From Paraburkholderia saeva (lineage in GTDB: Bacteria; Pseudomonadota; Gammaproteobacteria; Burkholderiales; Burkholderiaceae), in assembly GCF_907164555.1 (NCBI RefSeq), contig NZ_CAJQZC010000001.1, forward strand, positions 806,001 through 870,000: a stretch of 64,000 nt of DNA, read 5' to 3'. The notes under the pieces were generated by a model. It ran no database searches. It worked only from the letters and a program-made list of their open reading frames with translations, and had not been told where the DNA came from. This document shows positions 30,101-38,783 of the stretch, one piece after another (the stretch's first letter is position 1; every line of letters starts with the position of its first letter). Both the position numbers and the translations under genes were made by a program.

Positions 30101-30706
30101 GGCGTGATCGCGTCGCTGCGCACACAGATGACCCAGCGCGGCAAGATGCTGATCGCGCTGCTGGATGACGGTACGGGCCAGTGCGAAGTCACGGTGTTCA
30201 ACGAAACGTTCGAGGCGCACAAGCAGCTCTTCAGGGAAGACGAGCTGCTGGTGGTGCTAGGTCAGGCACGCAACGATGCGTTCACGGGCGGGATCCGCTT
30301 CACCGTCGATACCGTGATGGATCTGGAGCGCGCGCGTAGCCGGTATGCGCAGGCAGTGAAGCTCGAAATGAACGGGAATGCGGATGCGATCGCGCTGCGT
30401 CGCGTGCTGGAAGCGCATTGCGCAGGCCCCGAAGAAGCTGCGAAGGCCGCGCCGGCGCCGGCGGTCACGCGTGGCGGCGGTGGTGGCGGTCGCGGGGGCA
30501 ACGGAGGTGGTGGTTATGGTGGCGGCGACCGCCAGCGTACGCCCGTCCACATCCCCAACGGTCTCGCCGTGCAGGTCGTCTACCGCAGCGAGCACGCGGA
30601 AGGCGAAGTGCGTCTGGGCGACGCCTGGCGCGTCAAGCCCACCGACGAACTCATCGCGGCGTTGCGCGGCGAGTTCGCGGGTAGTTCGATTGAGATTGTG
30701 TATTGA
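27125..30706 (+). CDS. dnaE: DNA polymerase III alpha subunit
   Basis: The 1193-residue replicative polymerase opens with the PHP domain (FVHLRVHSEFSIADG, then ITDxGN-like LTDLGN). The palm contains GPGRGSGAGSLVAYALG and the catalytic aspartates in PDFDIDFC. HhH (about 830-900) and OB-fold (about 1000-1080) regions follow, and then a Gly-rich insertion GGGGGGRGGNGGGGYGGG near residue 1120-1140, which is unusual in composition. The ATG at 27125 is chosen over 27134 because GGTGGAG is 5 bases before it. Its stop overlaps the next ATG. Confidence 0.97.
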   Translation: MWPMSDPRFVHLRVHSEFSIADGIVRLDDIVKAAAKDGQGALALTDLGNAFGLVRFYKEARGKGVKPIAGCDVWITNPDDRDKPSRLVLLVRNRRGYLNLCELLSKASLTNQYRGRAEVDVSWLEAGLGEGLLALSGAQQGDIGLALAAGNEEAAKRNAQRWAKLFPGGFYIELQRCGQPGGEAYVQQAVAIAAALKLPVVATHPLQFMTPDDFTAHEARVCISEGDMLANPRRQKRFTTDQYFRTQEEMTALFADIPSALANTVEIAKRCNLTLELGKPKLPLFPTPDGMSLDDYLVQLSKDGLEKRLEQLYPNVAEREAQRDTYFQRLEFECGTIIKMGFPGYFLIVADFINWAKNNGVPVGPGRGSGAGSLVAYALGVTDLDPLRYNLLFERFLNPERVSMPDFDIDFCQEGRDRVIQYVKQKYGADAVSQIATFGTMAAKAAVRDIGRVLDLGYMFTDGIAKLIPFKPGKHVTIADAMKEEPLLQERFDNEDEVHQLLELAQRVEGLTRNVGMHAGGVLIAPGKLTDFCPLYTQGDDSGVVSQYDKDDVEAVGLVKFDFLGLTTLTILDWAERYIRRLDPSKQDWSLAQVPLDDPASFSILKKANTVAVFQLESRGMQGMLKDAQPDRFEDIIALVALYRPGPMDLIPSFCARKHGREVVEYPDPRVEPVLKETYGIMVYQEQVMQMAQIIGGYSLGGADLLRRAMGKKKAEEMAEHRALFREGAAKNGLTGEKADEIFDLMEKFAGYGFNKSHAAAYALLAYYTAWLKAHHPAEFMAANMSLAMDDTDKVKILFEDCISNGMKVLPPDINQSAYRFEPVAETDGKRSKTIRYGLGAIKGSGQNAIEEILRAREDGPFIDIFDFCNRIDRRVVNRRTVEALIRAGAFDLLHDSRAQLIASVSLAMEAADQASANAMQAGLFDMGDEPSQGHELVDEPAWAEKKKLQEEKAALGFYLSGHLFDAYKGEVRRFVRQKIGELKEGRDKLVAGVIASLRTQMTQRGKMLIALLDDGTGQCEVTVFNETFEAHKQLFREDELLVVLGQARNDAFTGGIRFTVDTVMDLERARSRYAQAVKLEMNGNADAIALRRVLEAHCAGPEEAAKAAPAPAVTRGGGGGGRGGNGGGGYGGGDRQRTPVHIPNGLAVQVVYRSEHAEGEVRLGDAWRVKPTDELIAALRGEFAGSSIEIVY

Positions 30707-31842
30707 TGGCGACGGGTACGACGGCCGTCGAACGGCATGTCCGCGGGCAGGATGTCCGTGATGCAGTGCCTGGCAAGATTGGGCTCTCATGCAATGCGTT
30801 TCGTCACAGCGGCGGCCTCGAGCGGTATGCGATGGATCTCGTGCGCGGACTGAGCGCCGAAGGCATCGAGCCAGTCGTTTTCGCCCGCCGGTTCGACCGC
30901 TCGCTGCCTGAATTCCGGCTGGTCGATCCACATCGCATCGCCGTGAACTGGCTTCCGGGCAAACTTCGCGACCACTACTTCTCGTGGAATCTGCGCCGCG
31001 CAAGACGGGCGGAGAATGTCGATGTGCTGGTTGGCTGCAATCGCGTGGATTCGTCGGAAATCGCGATCTGCGGCGGCACGCATCGCGGATATCTGCGTGC
31101 ATCCGGGCGTCGACTTAAGCGTTCGGATCGTGCGCAGATCGACCTCGAACAGCGGCAATACGATGAGGCACGATTCATCATGGCGCATTCACGGCTGATG
31201 CGCGATGAACTCATCGAGCTCTACGGCGTGGCCGACGAGAAAATCCGTCTGCTGTATCCGCCGGTGGACACGCAACGCTTTACGCCAGTCGATCAGGCCA
31301 CCCGCGCCGACCTGCGCCGGCAGTTTGGCTTTGCCGATGACGAAGTGGTACTGCTGTTTCCGTCAAGCAGTCACGAGCGAAAAGGACTGCCGTTGATCGA
31401 AGCGGCATTGCGCGAGACAACCTTGCCTGTCGTTGTCGCCGTCGCCGGGCGCGCACCGGAGCGCACATCGTCGCGTGTCCGGTTTATCGGCTACGCGAAG
31501 AACATCGAGGACTGGTATCGAGCAGCCGACTACTCGATTCTCGCGTCGAATTACGAGCCATTCGGCCTTGTCGGCGTCGAATCGGTACTGTGCGGAACGC
31601 CGATCATCCTGTCGTCGAACGTCGGGTGCAGTGAGGTGTTGTCGGGCGAAGCGAGCATCGTGTTCGCGCCGGGTGACGTCGAAGGTCTGCGGCAGGCGCT
31701 AGCCCAGGCCGTTGACAGCGCCGCCAGCGCGGATCGCATGCCGCCGGGGCCGGTGTCGATCAGCTACGACCCGGGCGTTGCGCCGCACGTCAATGCGTTG
31801 CTCGATCTCGTCGTTCAGGTTCGGGCGACGCAGTCGCGCTGA
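30706..31842 (+). CDS. GT4-family glycosyltransferase (WaaG-like), probable LPS core assembly
   Basis: This 378-residue GT-B enzyme has N-terminal GGLERYAMDLVRGL (acceptor side) and a C-terminal sugar-nucleotide half with the EPFGLVGVE motif (E-x7-E) of GT4. It resembles WaaG-type core glucosyltransferases: LSCNAFRHSGGLERY, AHSRLMRDELIELYG and YPPVDTQRF. The ATG shares its A with the TGA of dnaE (TGATG), so translation is probably coupled to dnaE. It acts at the inner face of the cytoplasmic membrane. Donor and acceptor are inferred from the LPS gene context. Confidence 0.88.
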   Translation: MATGTTAVERHVRGQDVRDAVPGKIGLSCNAFRHSGGLERYAMDLVRGLSAEGIEPVVFARRFDRSLPEFRLVDPHRIAVNWLPGKLRDHYFSWNLRRARRAENVDVLVGCNRVDSSEIAICGGTHRGYLRASGRRLKRSDRAQIDLEQRQYDEARFIMAHSRLMRDELIELYGVADEKIRLLYPPVDTQRFTPVDQATRADLRRQFGFADDEVVLLFPSSSHERKGLPLIEAALRETTLPVVVAVAGRAPERTSSRVRFIGYAKNIEDWYRAADYSILASNYEPFGLVGVESVLCGTPIILSSNVGCSEVLSGEASIVFAPGDVEGLRQALAQAVDSAASADRMPPGPVSISYDPGVAPHVNALLDLVVQVRATQSR

Positions 31843-31854
31843 AGCCCCGCAATT

Positions 31855-32619
31855 TCACGCGACGTCGCGTTGGCGATTCAGTGCATCGAGTTTCAGGAAC
31901 CGGTAGTAGACGGTCTCTGCGTTGAAGACCGCGATCATGAAGCCCGCGCGGCCGTCCAGAAAGCCGCGTCGCAGCAGGTAAGTCCGTAGGAAAGCCCACG
32001 CGCCGCGCGCGAGAGCCTTGCCGAAGCTGGCGCGCTGACCCGCCGCGTGGCGTTGCCGGGCACCTGCGTCCGAATAGGCATCGAGCTTTCGCAGTACCGT
32101 TCCAAAATCCTCGTAAGAGTAGTGGAGCAGTTTGCCTTCCAGTCGCGAGGCTGCCGTCTCGAACACCAGTCGCTCGTGCACGAGGTCGTCGGAGAAGCGC
32201 GCGGCGCCGCGCCGGAAAAGTCGCGGAATCCAGTCCGGGTACCAGCCGCTGTGATGAACCCATTGTCCACAGAAACTCGACAGCCGGTCGACGACGTAGA
32301 CATCGACTAAAGGCGAGCGGACCGCGGCGAGAATTGACGTGCCGAGTTCCGGCGACACGATCTCGTCGGCATCGATGGACAGAATCCAGTCAGTCGAAAG
32401 CGCGGCTACTGCGCGATTCTTTTGCGGCCCGAAGCCTGGCCAGTCGGCCGCGACAATCACGCGCGCGCGGTGGGCACGGGCAATGGATACCGTGTCATCC
32501 GTGCTGCCGCTATCCACGACGACGATGTCATCGGCAAACGACAGCGCTTCGAGGCATTGCGCGAGCCGTGCCGCCGCATTGTGCGTGATCAGGGCAACGC
32601 CAAGTGTGTTTTCCGCCAT
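31855..32619 (-). CDS. GT2-family glycosyltransferase, WaaE/KdtX-like
   Basis: The 254-residue GT-A enzyme starts GVALITHNAAARLAQCLEAL, with VVVDSGSTDDT and the metal-binding SIDADEIVS. The later part LFRRGAARFSDDLVHERL and the C-terminal FLDGRAGFMIAVFNAE match WaaE/KdtX proteins that add a glucose to the heptose of the LPS inner core. It is convergent with the GT4 gene, with only 12 bases between the stops. Confidence 0.88.
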   Translation of the reverse strand: MAENTLGVALITHNAAARLAQCLEALSFADDIVVVDSGSTDDTVSIARAHRARVIVAADWPGFGPQKNRAVAALSTDWILSIDADEIVSPELGTSILAAVRSPLVDVYVVDRLSSFCGQWVHHSGWYPDWIPRLFRRGAARFSDDLVHERLVFETAASRLEGKLLHYSYEDFGTVLRKLDAYSDAGARQRHAAGQRASFGKALARGAWAFLRTYLLRRGFLDGRAGFMIAVFNAETVYYRFLKLDALNRQRDVA

Positions 32620-32726
32620 GGAGTCGGTGGACGATCGTCAGTTAGCCGGGTGGAGGAGAGCGCCGACGCGAGTATAGCGGGCGTGTCGAACGCAGCGGCC
32701 ATTGTCGCGGCCGGCACCTGCGACCA

Positions 32727-33722
32727 CTAGCGGCGCAGGTGCCATTTCACGAAGAAAAACGGCTTGTAGAGCGAAGGGCAGGTTGCGTACACGAACATGC
32801 GCAAACGGAACCCGAGCGACACGTCATGGCTTTTCAGCACGAGCGCGAGTCGCGTGAGAAGCGATGACGTATCGAAGACGCCGCTTGTATACCGCTCGCG
32901 CGCGGACTTGCGCGCGAGTAGCGCGCGCATGGCGTCGCCGGAGCCGGCAAGTTCGGCGTCGTGGATCAGCTGGCGTGTTTCGCCGACCCCGTTGCGGTTC
33001 GCAAGCTTGATACGGACCACGTATGCGTCGGGCGACTTCCACTTGCGTTTGCGCGAGAGGCCGCCGCGGCGATACTGGACGAGCGGTTTGCGCAGCGTCA
33101 GGGCGCCGCCGGACACGATTGCGCGAAACGTCATGATCTGGTCTTCGCCATAGATACCCGGTTCCATACCGCCGAATACGTCGAAGAGGCGTCGTGACCA
33201 TGTGTGCGCCGCGCCGACAACGTGCGGGCGACGGCTCGCCCAGTCGTCGAAAGTGTTGTAAGGGCCGAGATCGGTCACTTCGAGCACGTCGTGAACCCGG
33301 CCTTCGGCGTCGAGGTCGCAGAGGTCTGTGGCGATCAGGTCGGGCCGGCGGCCATGGGCAATCCACAGATCGACCACGGCCTGGCACCGTTCGGGCAGCG
33401 AGATGTCGTCGCCGGCGGCAACGAACAGCAACTCGCCCGTCGCGGCCCCGGCCAGCAGACTCAGGTGCGCGCTGATCCCGAGATTCGACGGATTGCGCCG
33501 CAGATGCACCGTGTGAGGGCCCGAATAGGCGTCGACGCAGCGCCGGGCCACGTCGAAGGTATGGTCGGTCGAGGCGTCGTCGGAAATGATGATTTCCAGC
33601 GGGGAGTACGTCTGGCTGAGCGCGCCGTCAATCGCCGCGGCGATCGTCGATTCCTGGTTGTATGCAATCAGCAGCAGGCTGGCGCGCGGGGCGGGAAGTC
33701 CATCAGGTACGGCTTTGACCAT
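32727..33722 (-). CDS. GT2-family glycosyltransferase
   Basis: This 331-residue protein has a GT-A fold: LLLIAYNQESTIAAAIDGALSQ, IIISDDASTDHTF and the DxD-like AAGDDISLPERC. A basic stretch (YRRGGLSRKRKWK) and a C-terminal hydrophobic/basic end could contact membrane. It is likely to act in LPS core or O-antigen synthesis because of its neighbours. Donor sugar is unknown. It is divergent from the ligase gene, 150 bases away, and 107 bases upstream of the WaaE-like gene on the same strand. Confidence 0.85.
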   Translation of the reverse strand: MVKAVPDGLPAPRASLLLIAYNQESTIAAAIDGALSQTYSPLEIIISDDASTDHTFDVARRCVDAYSGPHTVHLRRNPSNLGISAHLSLLAGAATGELLFVAAGDDISLPERCQAVVDLWIAHGRRPDLIATDLCDLDAEGRVHDVLEVTDLGPYNTFDDWASRRPHVVGAAHTWSRRLFDVFGGMEPGIYGEDQIMTFRAIVSGGALTLRKPLVQYRRGGLSRKRKWKSPDAYVVRIKLANRNGVGETRQLIHDAELAGSGDAMRALLARKSARERYTSGVFDTSSLLTRLALVLKSHDVSLGFRLRMFVYATCPSLYKPFFFVKWHLRR

Positions 33723-33813
33723 TGTAAAAATCTGAAAACTGGACGTTTGCGGAGGATAGCACTTCCACTCCGGCCCTCAGTTCAAACTCGGGGAGCCCTG
33801 GGGGCGGGGACGC

Positions 33814-33819
33814 TATAAT
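33814..33819 (+). promoter_or_regulatory. Consensus -10 element upstream of the O-antigen ligase-like gene
   Basis: A perfect TATAAT lies 54 bases before the ATG at 33873, in the divergent gap 33723-33872. No matching -35 is seen at the right distance, so an activator or weak promoter is likely. Confidence 0.45.
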
Positions 33820-33872
33820 GCACCGACTTTTCTCAATAAAGACCCCGTTTTCTATGGCCCTTTCGTTGCGCT

Positions 33873-35153
33873 ATGACAGCTAGCAGAATTATTACCCCTG
33901 TCGCCGCTGTGCTGTTGATTCTTGCGCCTGCAACAATCCTGACTTATCGGGGCGGAACTTCATTTTGTTTTGTGCTGCTTGTGCTGGTCGGCATCGGCAA
34001 ACTCGTCGCGATGCGCGGCGAGCGGGCGTACCTCGACCCCGTGCGGCAGTACCCGCTCTACGCGTGGAGTATGGCGGCGTTCGCGATCGTGCTCCCCTTG
34101 CAGCAGATCGTTGAGCATTACTATCTTCCGCAGCAGTTTGACGCGATGTCCCGCCTCGTCCTGAGCCTGCCGGTCTTCCTGTTGCTATGCACGGTATCGA
34201 CGAGAAGACTCGTCCTGATCGGCTGGGGATGTGCCGCCGGTGCGCTGGGCGCGGGCGGCTGGGCGATTATCAGCGGCATCCACCAGACGTGGAGCGATAC
34301 ACATCGCCTCGGCAACGACTATACGAACCCGATTCCATTCGGGAACACGGCGCTGCTGCTGGGATTTCTCGCGTTACTGTCGATCCGCTGGGACACCTCG
34401 TATCGCCGGACGGCGATCGTCGTCAAGACCGTCGCGCTGCTGGCAGGATGTTACGCGTCGTATCTGTCGGGCACACGCGGCGGGTGGCTCGCGTTGCCGC
34501 TGCTGGCGTGGCTGTGCGCTGCGAATTTCGGCTGGACCCGTCACCGCATGCGCGTACTCGCGGTCTGCAGCGTGCTCGTCGTGTGCGCCACGGCGCTGGT
34601 GTCGACGCACGTCGTGCGGCAGCGGCTGACCGATACATCGACCGATTTTGCCAGGCTCGAAAAGGGCGACGCGGATTCGTCGATCGGGCAGCGCCTGCAG
34701 CTGTGGCGCGCGTCGACGGAACTCTTCGCACAGAATCCGGTATTCGGCGTCGGCAAGGGCCATTTCAAGCGCTCGTTGCAGTCGCTGGCCGACGCGGGAC
34801 AGGCGTCGCAGGTGATCGTGAACGACCGGGCCCACAGCGAGTTTTTCTCGACCATCGCGGAACTGGGCGCAATCGGCGTGGTGTGCCTTCTTCTCGTGTA
34901 TTTCGGGCCGATGCTGTATTTTCTGAGGAACTGCAAATCGACCGACAGCACGGTCTCGACCGCCGCCTACTGCGGCCTCGCGACGACGGGCTCGGTCATC
35001 ATTTTCGGCCTCAGCATCGACGTCTTTTCGCTGGTGATGAACGTGTCGCTGGTTGCATTGCTGTGGGCGACCATGCTGGCCATCATCTATCGCGGCACGC
35101 GCGTCGAGGCTGTGCCGGCGCCGCAGCCGGCGGAGATCGTCGCTGGCCGGTAA
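33873..35153 (+). CDS. O-antigen ligase family (WaaL/Wzy_C) membrane protein
   Basis: The 426-residue polytopic protein has about ten to twelve hydrophobic helices. The central SGTRGGWLALPLLAWL motif and the large periplasmic loop (about 245-320) with RLQLWRASTELFAQNPVFGVGKGHF are the signatures of the Wzy_C/WaaL family. A His in that loop (RAHSEFFSTIAELG) matches the catalytic His region. It probably joins O-antigen to lipid A-core on the periplasmic face; an O-antigen polymerase is the alternative. No ribosome site is seen. A 9-codon frame starting at 33854 overlaps the start. Confidence 0.85.
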   Translation: MTASRIITPVAAVLLILAPATILTYRGGTSFCFVLLVLVGIGKLVAMRGERAYLDPVRQYPLYAWSMAAFAIVLPLQQIVEHYYLPQQFDAMSRLVLSLPVFLLLCTVSTRRLVLIGWGCAAGALGAGGWAIISGIHQTWSDTHRLGNDYTNPIPFGNTALLLGFLALLSIRWDTSYRRTAIVVKTVALLAGCYASYLSGTRGGWLALPLLAWLCAANFGWTRHRMRVLAVCSVLVVCATALVSTHVVRQRLTDTSTDFARLEKGDADSSIGQRLQLWRASTELFAQNPVFGVGKGHFKRSLQSLADAGQASQVIVNDRAHSEFFSTIAELGAIGVVCLLLVYFGPMLYFLRNCKSTDSTVSTAAYCGLATTGSVIIFGLSIDVFSLVMNVSLVALLWATMLAIIYRGTRVEAVPAPQPAEIVAGR

Positions 35154-35225
35154 CCGCGTAAAACGCACCGGTGCGGTCACGATCTGGCCCCGCTCGCGGG
35201 CTTACAGGTAACAGAAGGGAATTTC

Positions 35226-37010
35226 TTGGAAACGCAGAACACACTACGGAAAACGGTGGGCGGCACGGAGCGGACCTCGTCGGCTGCGGTCTTGAGGCGT
35301 CTGTGGCCGTTTATCAAGCCGTTGATCGGGGCCGTGGTGCTTGCGGTCGCGACGATGGGCATTGTCGCGGCGACCGAAGCCGGTATTCCGGCGCTGCTGA
35401 AGCCGCTGCTCGACCACGGGTTCGGCGAGCACGGCAGCAATAGCGCGAAGTGGTTTGTTCCGGTTGCCGTTATCGGCCTCGCGCTCGTGCGTGGTCTTGC
35501 GCAATACGCGTCGGGCTATCTGCTTGCCTACGTATCGAATCGCATCCTGCTGCAACTTCGGCTGGAGATGTTCGAACGCATGATTCACACGAGCGCTTCG
35601 TTTTTCCAGCGGGAAACTGCGAGCACGGTGATCAACGCAATCGTGTTCGAGGTCAACCAGATCCTTAACGTGCTGATGGGGGTCATGGTTACGCTGGTGC
35701 GAGACTCGCTGACGGTGATCTTCCTGCTGGGTTACCTGTTCTATCTGAACTGGCGCCTCACGCTGATCGTCGCGGTGATCCTGCCCGGCATTGGCTGGCT
35801 CGTCAGCAAGATCAACCGTCGCCTGCGGCGCCTCAACCGCGAGCATCAGACGCTGACGAACGAACTGTCGTACATCGTCGAAGAGACGGTCGGCGGCTAC
35901 AAGGTCGTCAAGGTGCATAACGGCGAAAAGTACGAAATCGACCGCTTCACGGCGATGAGCAAGCGCCTGAAGGGCTACGCGATGCGCATGTCGATTTCCG
36001 GTGGCCTCGCGCAGCCGCTCACGCAGTTCCTCGCATCGATCGCACTCGCGATTGTGATCACGATCGCGGTGGTCCAGTCGGCGAGCGACCAGACGACGGT
36101 GGGCGGTTTCGTTGCGTTCGTCACCTCGATGTTGCTGGTTATTTCGCCGCTCAAGCATCTGATCGACGTCAATCAGCCGCTGCAGCGAGGCATGACCGCG
36201 GCCGAACTGATCTTTGGCCTGATCGACGAGCCCGCCGAGCCGCAGGGCGGCGAGCGCAGCCTCTGCAACGCGCGTGGCGACATTGAGTTCCGCGAGGTGT
36301 CGTTCACCTACGGCGAAGTCGATCGTCCGACGCTCGCCAGTATCTCGTTCAAGGTGCAGCCAGGCGAAATGGTTGCGCTCGCCGGTCCCTCCGGCAGCGG
36401 CAAGACGACGCTTGTGAATCTGCTGCCGCGCTTCTTCGATCCAACGGGCGGCGCCATTCTGGTCGACGGCGTTCCGATTCCGGAATATGACCTGCACGAC
36501 CTGCGCAGCCAGATGGCGATGGTGAGTCAGGACGTCGTCCTGTTCAACGATACGATCGCCGCGAATGTGGCCTACGGTCACGAGCCGGATCGCGCGCGCG
36601 TCGAGGCGGCGTTGCGTGCGGCGAACCTGATGGATGCGGTGTCGGCCATGCCGGCCGGACTGGATACGCTCGTGGGCGGGAATGGTATGCGGCTGTCGGG
36701 CGGCCAGCGGCAGCGCCTTGCGATCGCGCGCGCGATCTACAAGGACGCGCCGATCCTGATTCTCGACGAAGCAACTTCAGCGCTCGATTCGGAATCGGAG
36801 CGTCACGTGCAGGCCGCGCTGGAGACGTTGATGAAGGGACGCACGACTCTCGTCATCGCTCACCGCCTCTCGACGATCGAACGCGCCGACCGCATTCTGG
36901 TACTCGAAGCCGGACAGATTGCGGAGCAGGGCAGCCACGAGGAGCTACTCAGGAAGGGCGGTCTTTACGCGCATCTGCATCGCATCCAGTATCAGCAGCA
37001 GACAGCCTGA
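35226..37010 (+). CDS. msbA: Lipid A export ABC transporter MsbA
   Basis: The 594-residue half-transporter has an N-terminal six-helix membrane domain (about 25-320). The ATPase domain has Walker [11 protein letters not shown], signature [14 protein letters not shown] and Walker [13 protein letters not shown], followed by the switch His in VIAHRLST. It flips lipid A-core across the inner membrane. The only sensible start is TTG at 35226, since GAAGGGA lies just before it and the next ATG falls inside the first helix. Its position after the ligase-like gene fits LPS export. Confidence 0.95.
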   Translation: METQNTLRKTVGGTERTSSAAVLRRLWPFIKPLIGAVVLAVATMGIVAATEAGIPALLKPLLDHGFGEHGSNSAKWFVPVAVIGLALVRGLAQYASGYLLAYVSNRILLQLRLEMFERMIHTSASFFQRETASTVINAIVFEVNQILNVLMGVMVTLVRDSLTVIFLLGYLFYLNWRLTLIVAVILPGIGWLVSKINRRLRRLNREHQTLTNELSYIVEETVGGYKVVKVHNGEKYEIDRFTAMSKRLKGYAMRMSISGGLAQPLTQFLASIALAIVITIAVVQSASDQTTVGGFVAFVTSMLLVISPLKHLIDVNQPLQRGMTAAELIFGLIDEPAEPQGGERSLCNARGDIEFREVSFTYGEVDRPTLASISFKVQPGEMVALAGPSGSGKTTLVNLLPRFFDPTGGAILVDGVPIPEYDLHDLRSQMAMVSQDVVLFNDTIAANVAYGHEPDRARVEAALRAANLMDAVSAMPAGLDTLVGGNGMRLSGGQRQRLAIARAIYKDAPILILDEATSALDSESERHVQAALETLMKGRTTLVIAHRLSTIERADRILVLEAGQIAEQGSHEELLRKGGLYAHLHRIQYQQQTA

Positions 37011-37105
37011 GCGGCGCGCTCAGGTGAAATCCTGGCGTCGGGCCCGTGGCCCTGCCGCGTGACCCGGCCGCAATCTGCCGCGTCGGGTGAGCGCGAAGTG
37101 TGCCG

Positions 37106-37420
37106 TCAAACCCCACCCGTCACCAGCGGCAACACCGACAGATCCGGATGCGTGCCATCGATGATACTGCGTCCGACATGAACCGCTTCGTATAGCGCAT
37201 CTTCGCCGGTCGCGAACGCTTCTTCCCCGTCCGCGTGAAACTGCACTGCGTGCCCCGGAATTGCCGGATCGGCGCCCGGATGGCACACGTAGCCGACATA
37301 GGTAAATGGTCCAGGCGCCCGGCGCGGTTCGCTTTCTTCCAGGTCTTTCGCAAACGGGGCCGCGTGAATCTCGAAGCCTTCGTACTCGACAACCTGCCAG
37401 GGCGCGTGTTCGTCGGACAT
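37106..37420 (-). CDS. Hypothetical protein, 104 residues
   Basis: The frame has a good ribosome site (GGAG, 7 bases before the ATG at 37420). The product is acidic and soluble, starts MSDEHAPWQVVEYEGFEIHA, and ends in a hydrophobic DLSVLPLVTGGV. I do not recognise the family. It has one cysteine and conserved-looking aromatic/glycine patches (FTYVGYVCHPG). It is separated from msbA by 95 bases and faces it. Confidence 0.7.
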   Translation of the reverse strand: MSDEHAPWQVVEYEGFEIHAAPFAKDLEESEPRRAPGPFTYVGYVCHPGADPAIPGHAVQFHADGEEAFATGEDALYEAVHVGRSIIDGTHPDLSVLPLVTGGV

Positions 37421-37489
37421 GTTCGTCTCCATTAGGCGGTTTTCGCGGCGTGATGCGACGCGATGCGTTGCAGGTGTTGCCGTACCGCG

Positions 37490-37660
37490 TCAATGCCGGT
37501 GACGCATGCGATCCCAGAGGCGGTGCCCGTCGAGCCGCCCGCGTGCGTGATGCAGTTCGCCGAGCCCGCGATGATCGCGCCGGTAGCGCGACGCCCCCAG
37601 CAAGACGGCGACGATCACCGCCGCCAGCCCGACCACGATGCTGACCATCGATTCAGCCAT
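37490..37660 (-). CDS. Small single-helix membrane protein, 56 residues
   Basis: A strong ribosome site (GGAGG, 6 bases before the ATG at 37660) precedes a 56-codon frame. The peptide MAESMVSIVVGLAAVIVAVLL is one membrane helix, followed by a His/Arg-rich tail of about 30 residues. An N-out or N-in orientation cannot be told, but the positive tail suggests a cytoplasmic C-terminus. No family is recognised. It lies 69 bases upstream of the hypothetical gene at 37420, same strand. Confidence 0.6.
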   Translation of the reverse strand: MAESMVSIVVGLAAVIVAVLLGASRYRRDHRGLGELHHARGRLDGHRLWDRMRHRH

Positions 37661-37759
37661 GGCAGCCTCCGTCCAGATCGACCTCATACCAGGAATTCTA
37701 GGTGATCCGCAGGGAAACGACCGCCGCCTTGACCACCCCGAGTCGTGTCGTGCGATGCA

Positions 37760-38323
37760 TTACGGCTTGATCACGCCCAGCTGCTTCAACAGGGTCAGGT
37801 TGTCTTCGAGGTGCCAGTTTTCGACGATCTGGCCGTCCTTAACGCGATACAGATCGAACGCCTGGAAATCGACGGTCTGGCCTTCGCCCTTGATGTTCTG
37901 GAACTGACCTGTGAAATGTCCGCGAAAGTGCAGGTGCACTGACGCGCGATCGCCTGCCACGACGAGATCGTCGATTTCGGCGGTCAGGTCCGGCACAGCG
38001 GTGCGAAATCCCTTCGATGCGGCAAGCGGGCCGCCGGGGCCTTGCGGACGGCCTTCTGGCAGCGTGCGATCGATGAACGCCGGCGACAGCGCCTGTTTCG
38101 CATACGTTTCGTCGCCGGTATTCCAGAACGCAGCGTAGCGACGGGCGGCGAGCACGACTGGCGCCGTCTGCGTCGTTGAACCACCGACTGACAGGTGGTG
38201 CGGATGCGGGAGCACGTCGTCCGCGGCATGCGCAGTGTGCGGGAGCCTGGACGAAAGCGCGGTTGCTGCGGCAAAGGCAGCAAGGAAAGCGACGCGGGAA
38301 AGTTTCGACGATTGACTGGACAT
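37760..38323 (-). CDS. Exported SnoaL-like (NTF2-fold) protein
   Basis: The 187-residue protein has a Sec signal peptide (core FLAAFAAATALS, cut near AHAA, residue 33). The mature domain shows ester-cyclase/SnoaL features: RRYAAFWNTGDETYAKQALSPAFIDRT, GFRTAVPDLTAEIDDLVVAGDRASVHLHFRGHFTG in order, and a C-terminal YRVKDGQIVENWHLEDN. These form a cone-shaped pocket that binds small hydrophobic substrates. Catalysis is not certain. A gene so close to others of unknown role gives no pathway hint. Confidence 0.82.
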   Translation of the reverse strand: MSSQSSKLSRVAFLAAFAAATALSSRLPHTAHAADDVLPHPHHLSVGGSTTQTAPVVLAARRYAAFWNTGDETYAKQALSPAFIDRTLPEGRPQGPGGPLAASKGFRTAVPDLTAEIDDLVVAGDRASVHLHFRGHFTGQFQNIKGEGQTVDFQAFDLYRVKDGQIVENWHLEDNLTLLKQLGVIKP

Positions 38324-38504
38324 GACTGCTCCGTTGAAGATGCGTTGTGTAAGACGTCCAACGCATTTTCAGGCAGTCTGTCCCGTTTGATAATTGGGGC
38401 TCAGATTGAAGGATTATCTATAAATAATTGAAGATGGCGGTGCCTGCCGTTATGCCAGACGGCTCAACGACAACCTGCATCGCGCTGTCAGGACAGCGTG
38501 CGGG

Positions 38505-38783
38505 CTACGGACTGACGAGTTCGCCCGGAATCTCGCTATGCGAGGTCGACTCGGCCGCCGCTGCACGCTGTGGAATCCCGGCGCGCACAAACTCTTCGAG
38601 TTGCAGCAGCAGGCTGTCAATCGAACAGAGCTGGGATTTGGAAAGATGATCGGTATCGAGCAGCCGGTAAAGGCGCTGTCGCCAGTAGGTGGGGGGCAGA
38701 ATCGGCCCGCCCAGGTCTCCATGTAACGATGGCCGCATCACGCGCGTGATGTGCGCGATGTCCTGGTCGATCAAGGTCATCAT
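38505..38783 (-). CDS. Hypothetical protein, 92 residues
   Basis: The frame starts with two adjacent ATG codons behind a weak G-rich ribosome site. It encodes a soluble peptide with PILPPTYWRQRLYRLLDTDHLSKSQLCSIDSLL-type composition, mostly helical and with one cysteine. The codon use resembles neighbours. I recognise no family or function. Confidence 0.5.
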   Translation of the reverse strand: MMTLIDQDIAHITRVMRPSLHGDLGGPILPPTYWRQRLYRLLDTDHLSKSQLCSIDSLLLQLEEFVRAGIPQRAAAAESTSHSEIPGELVSP

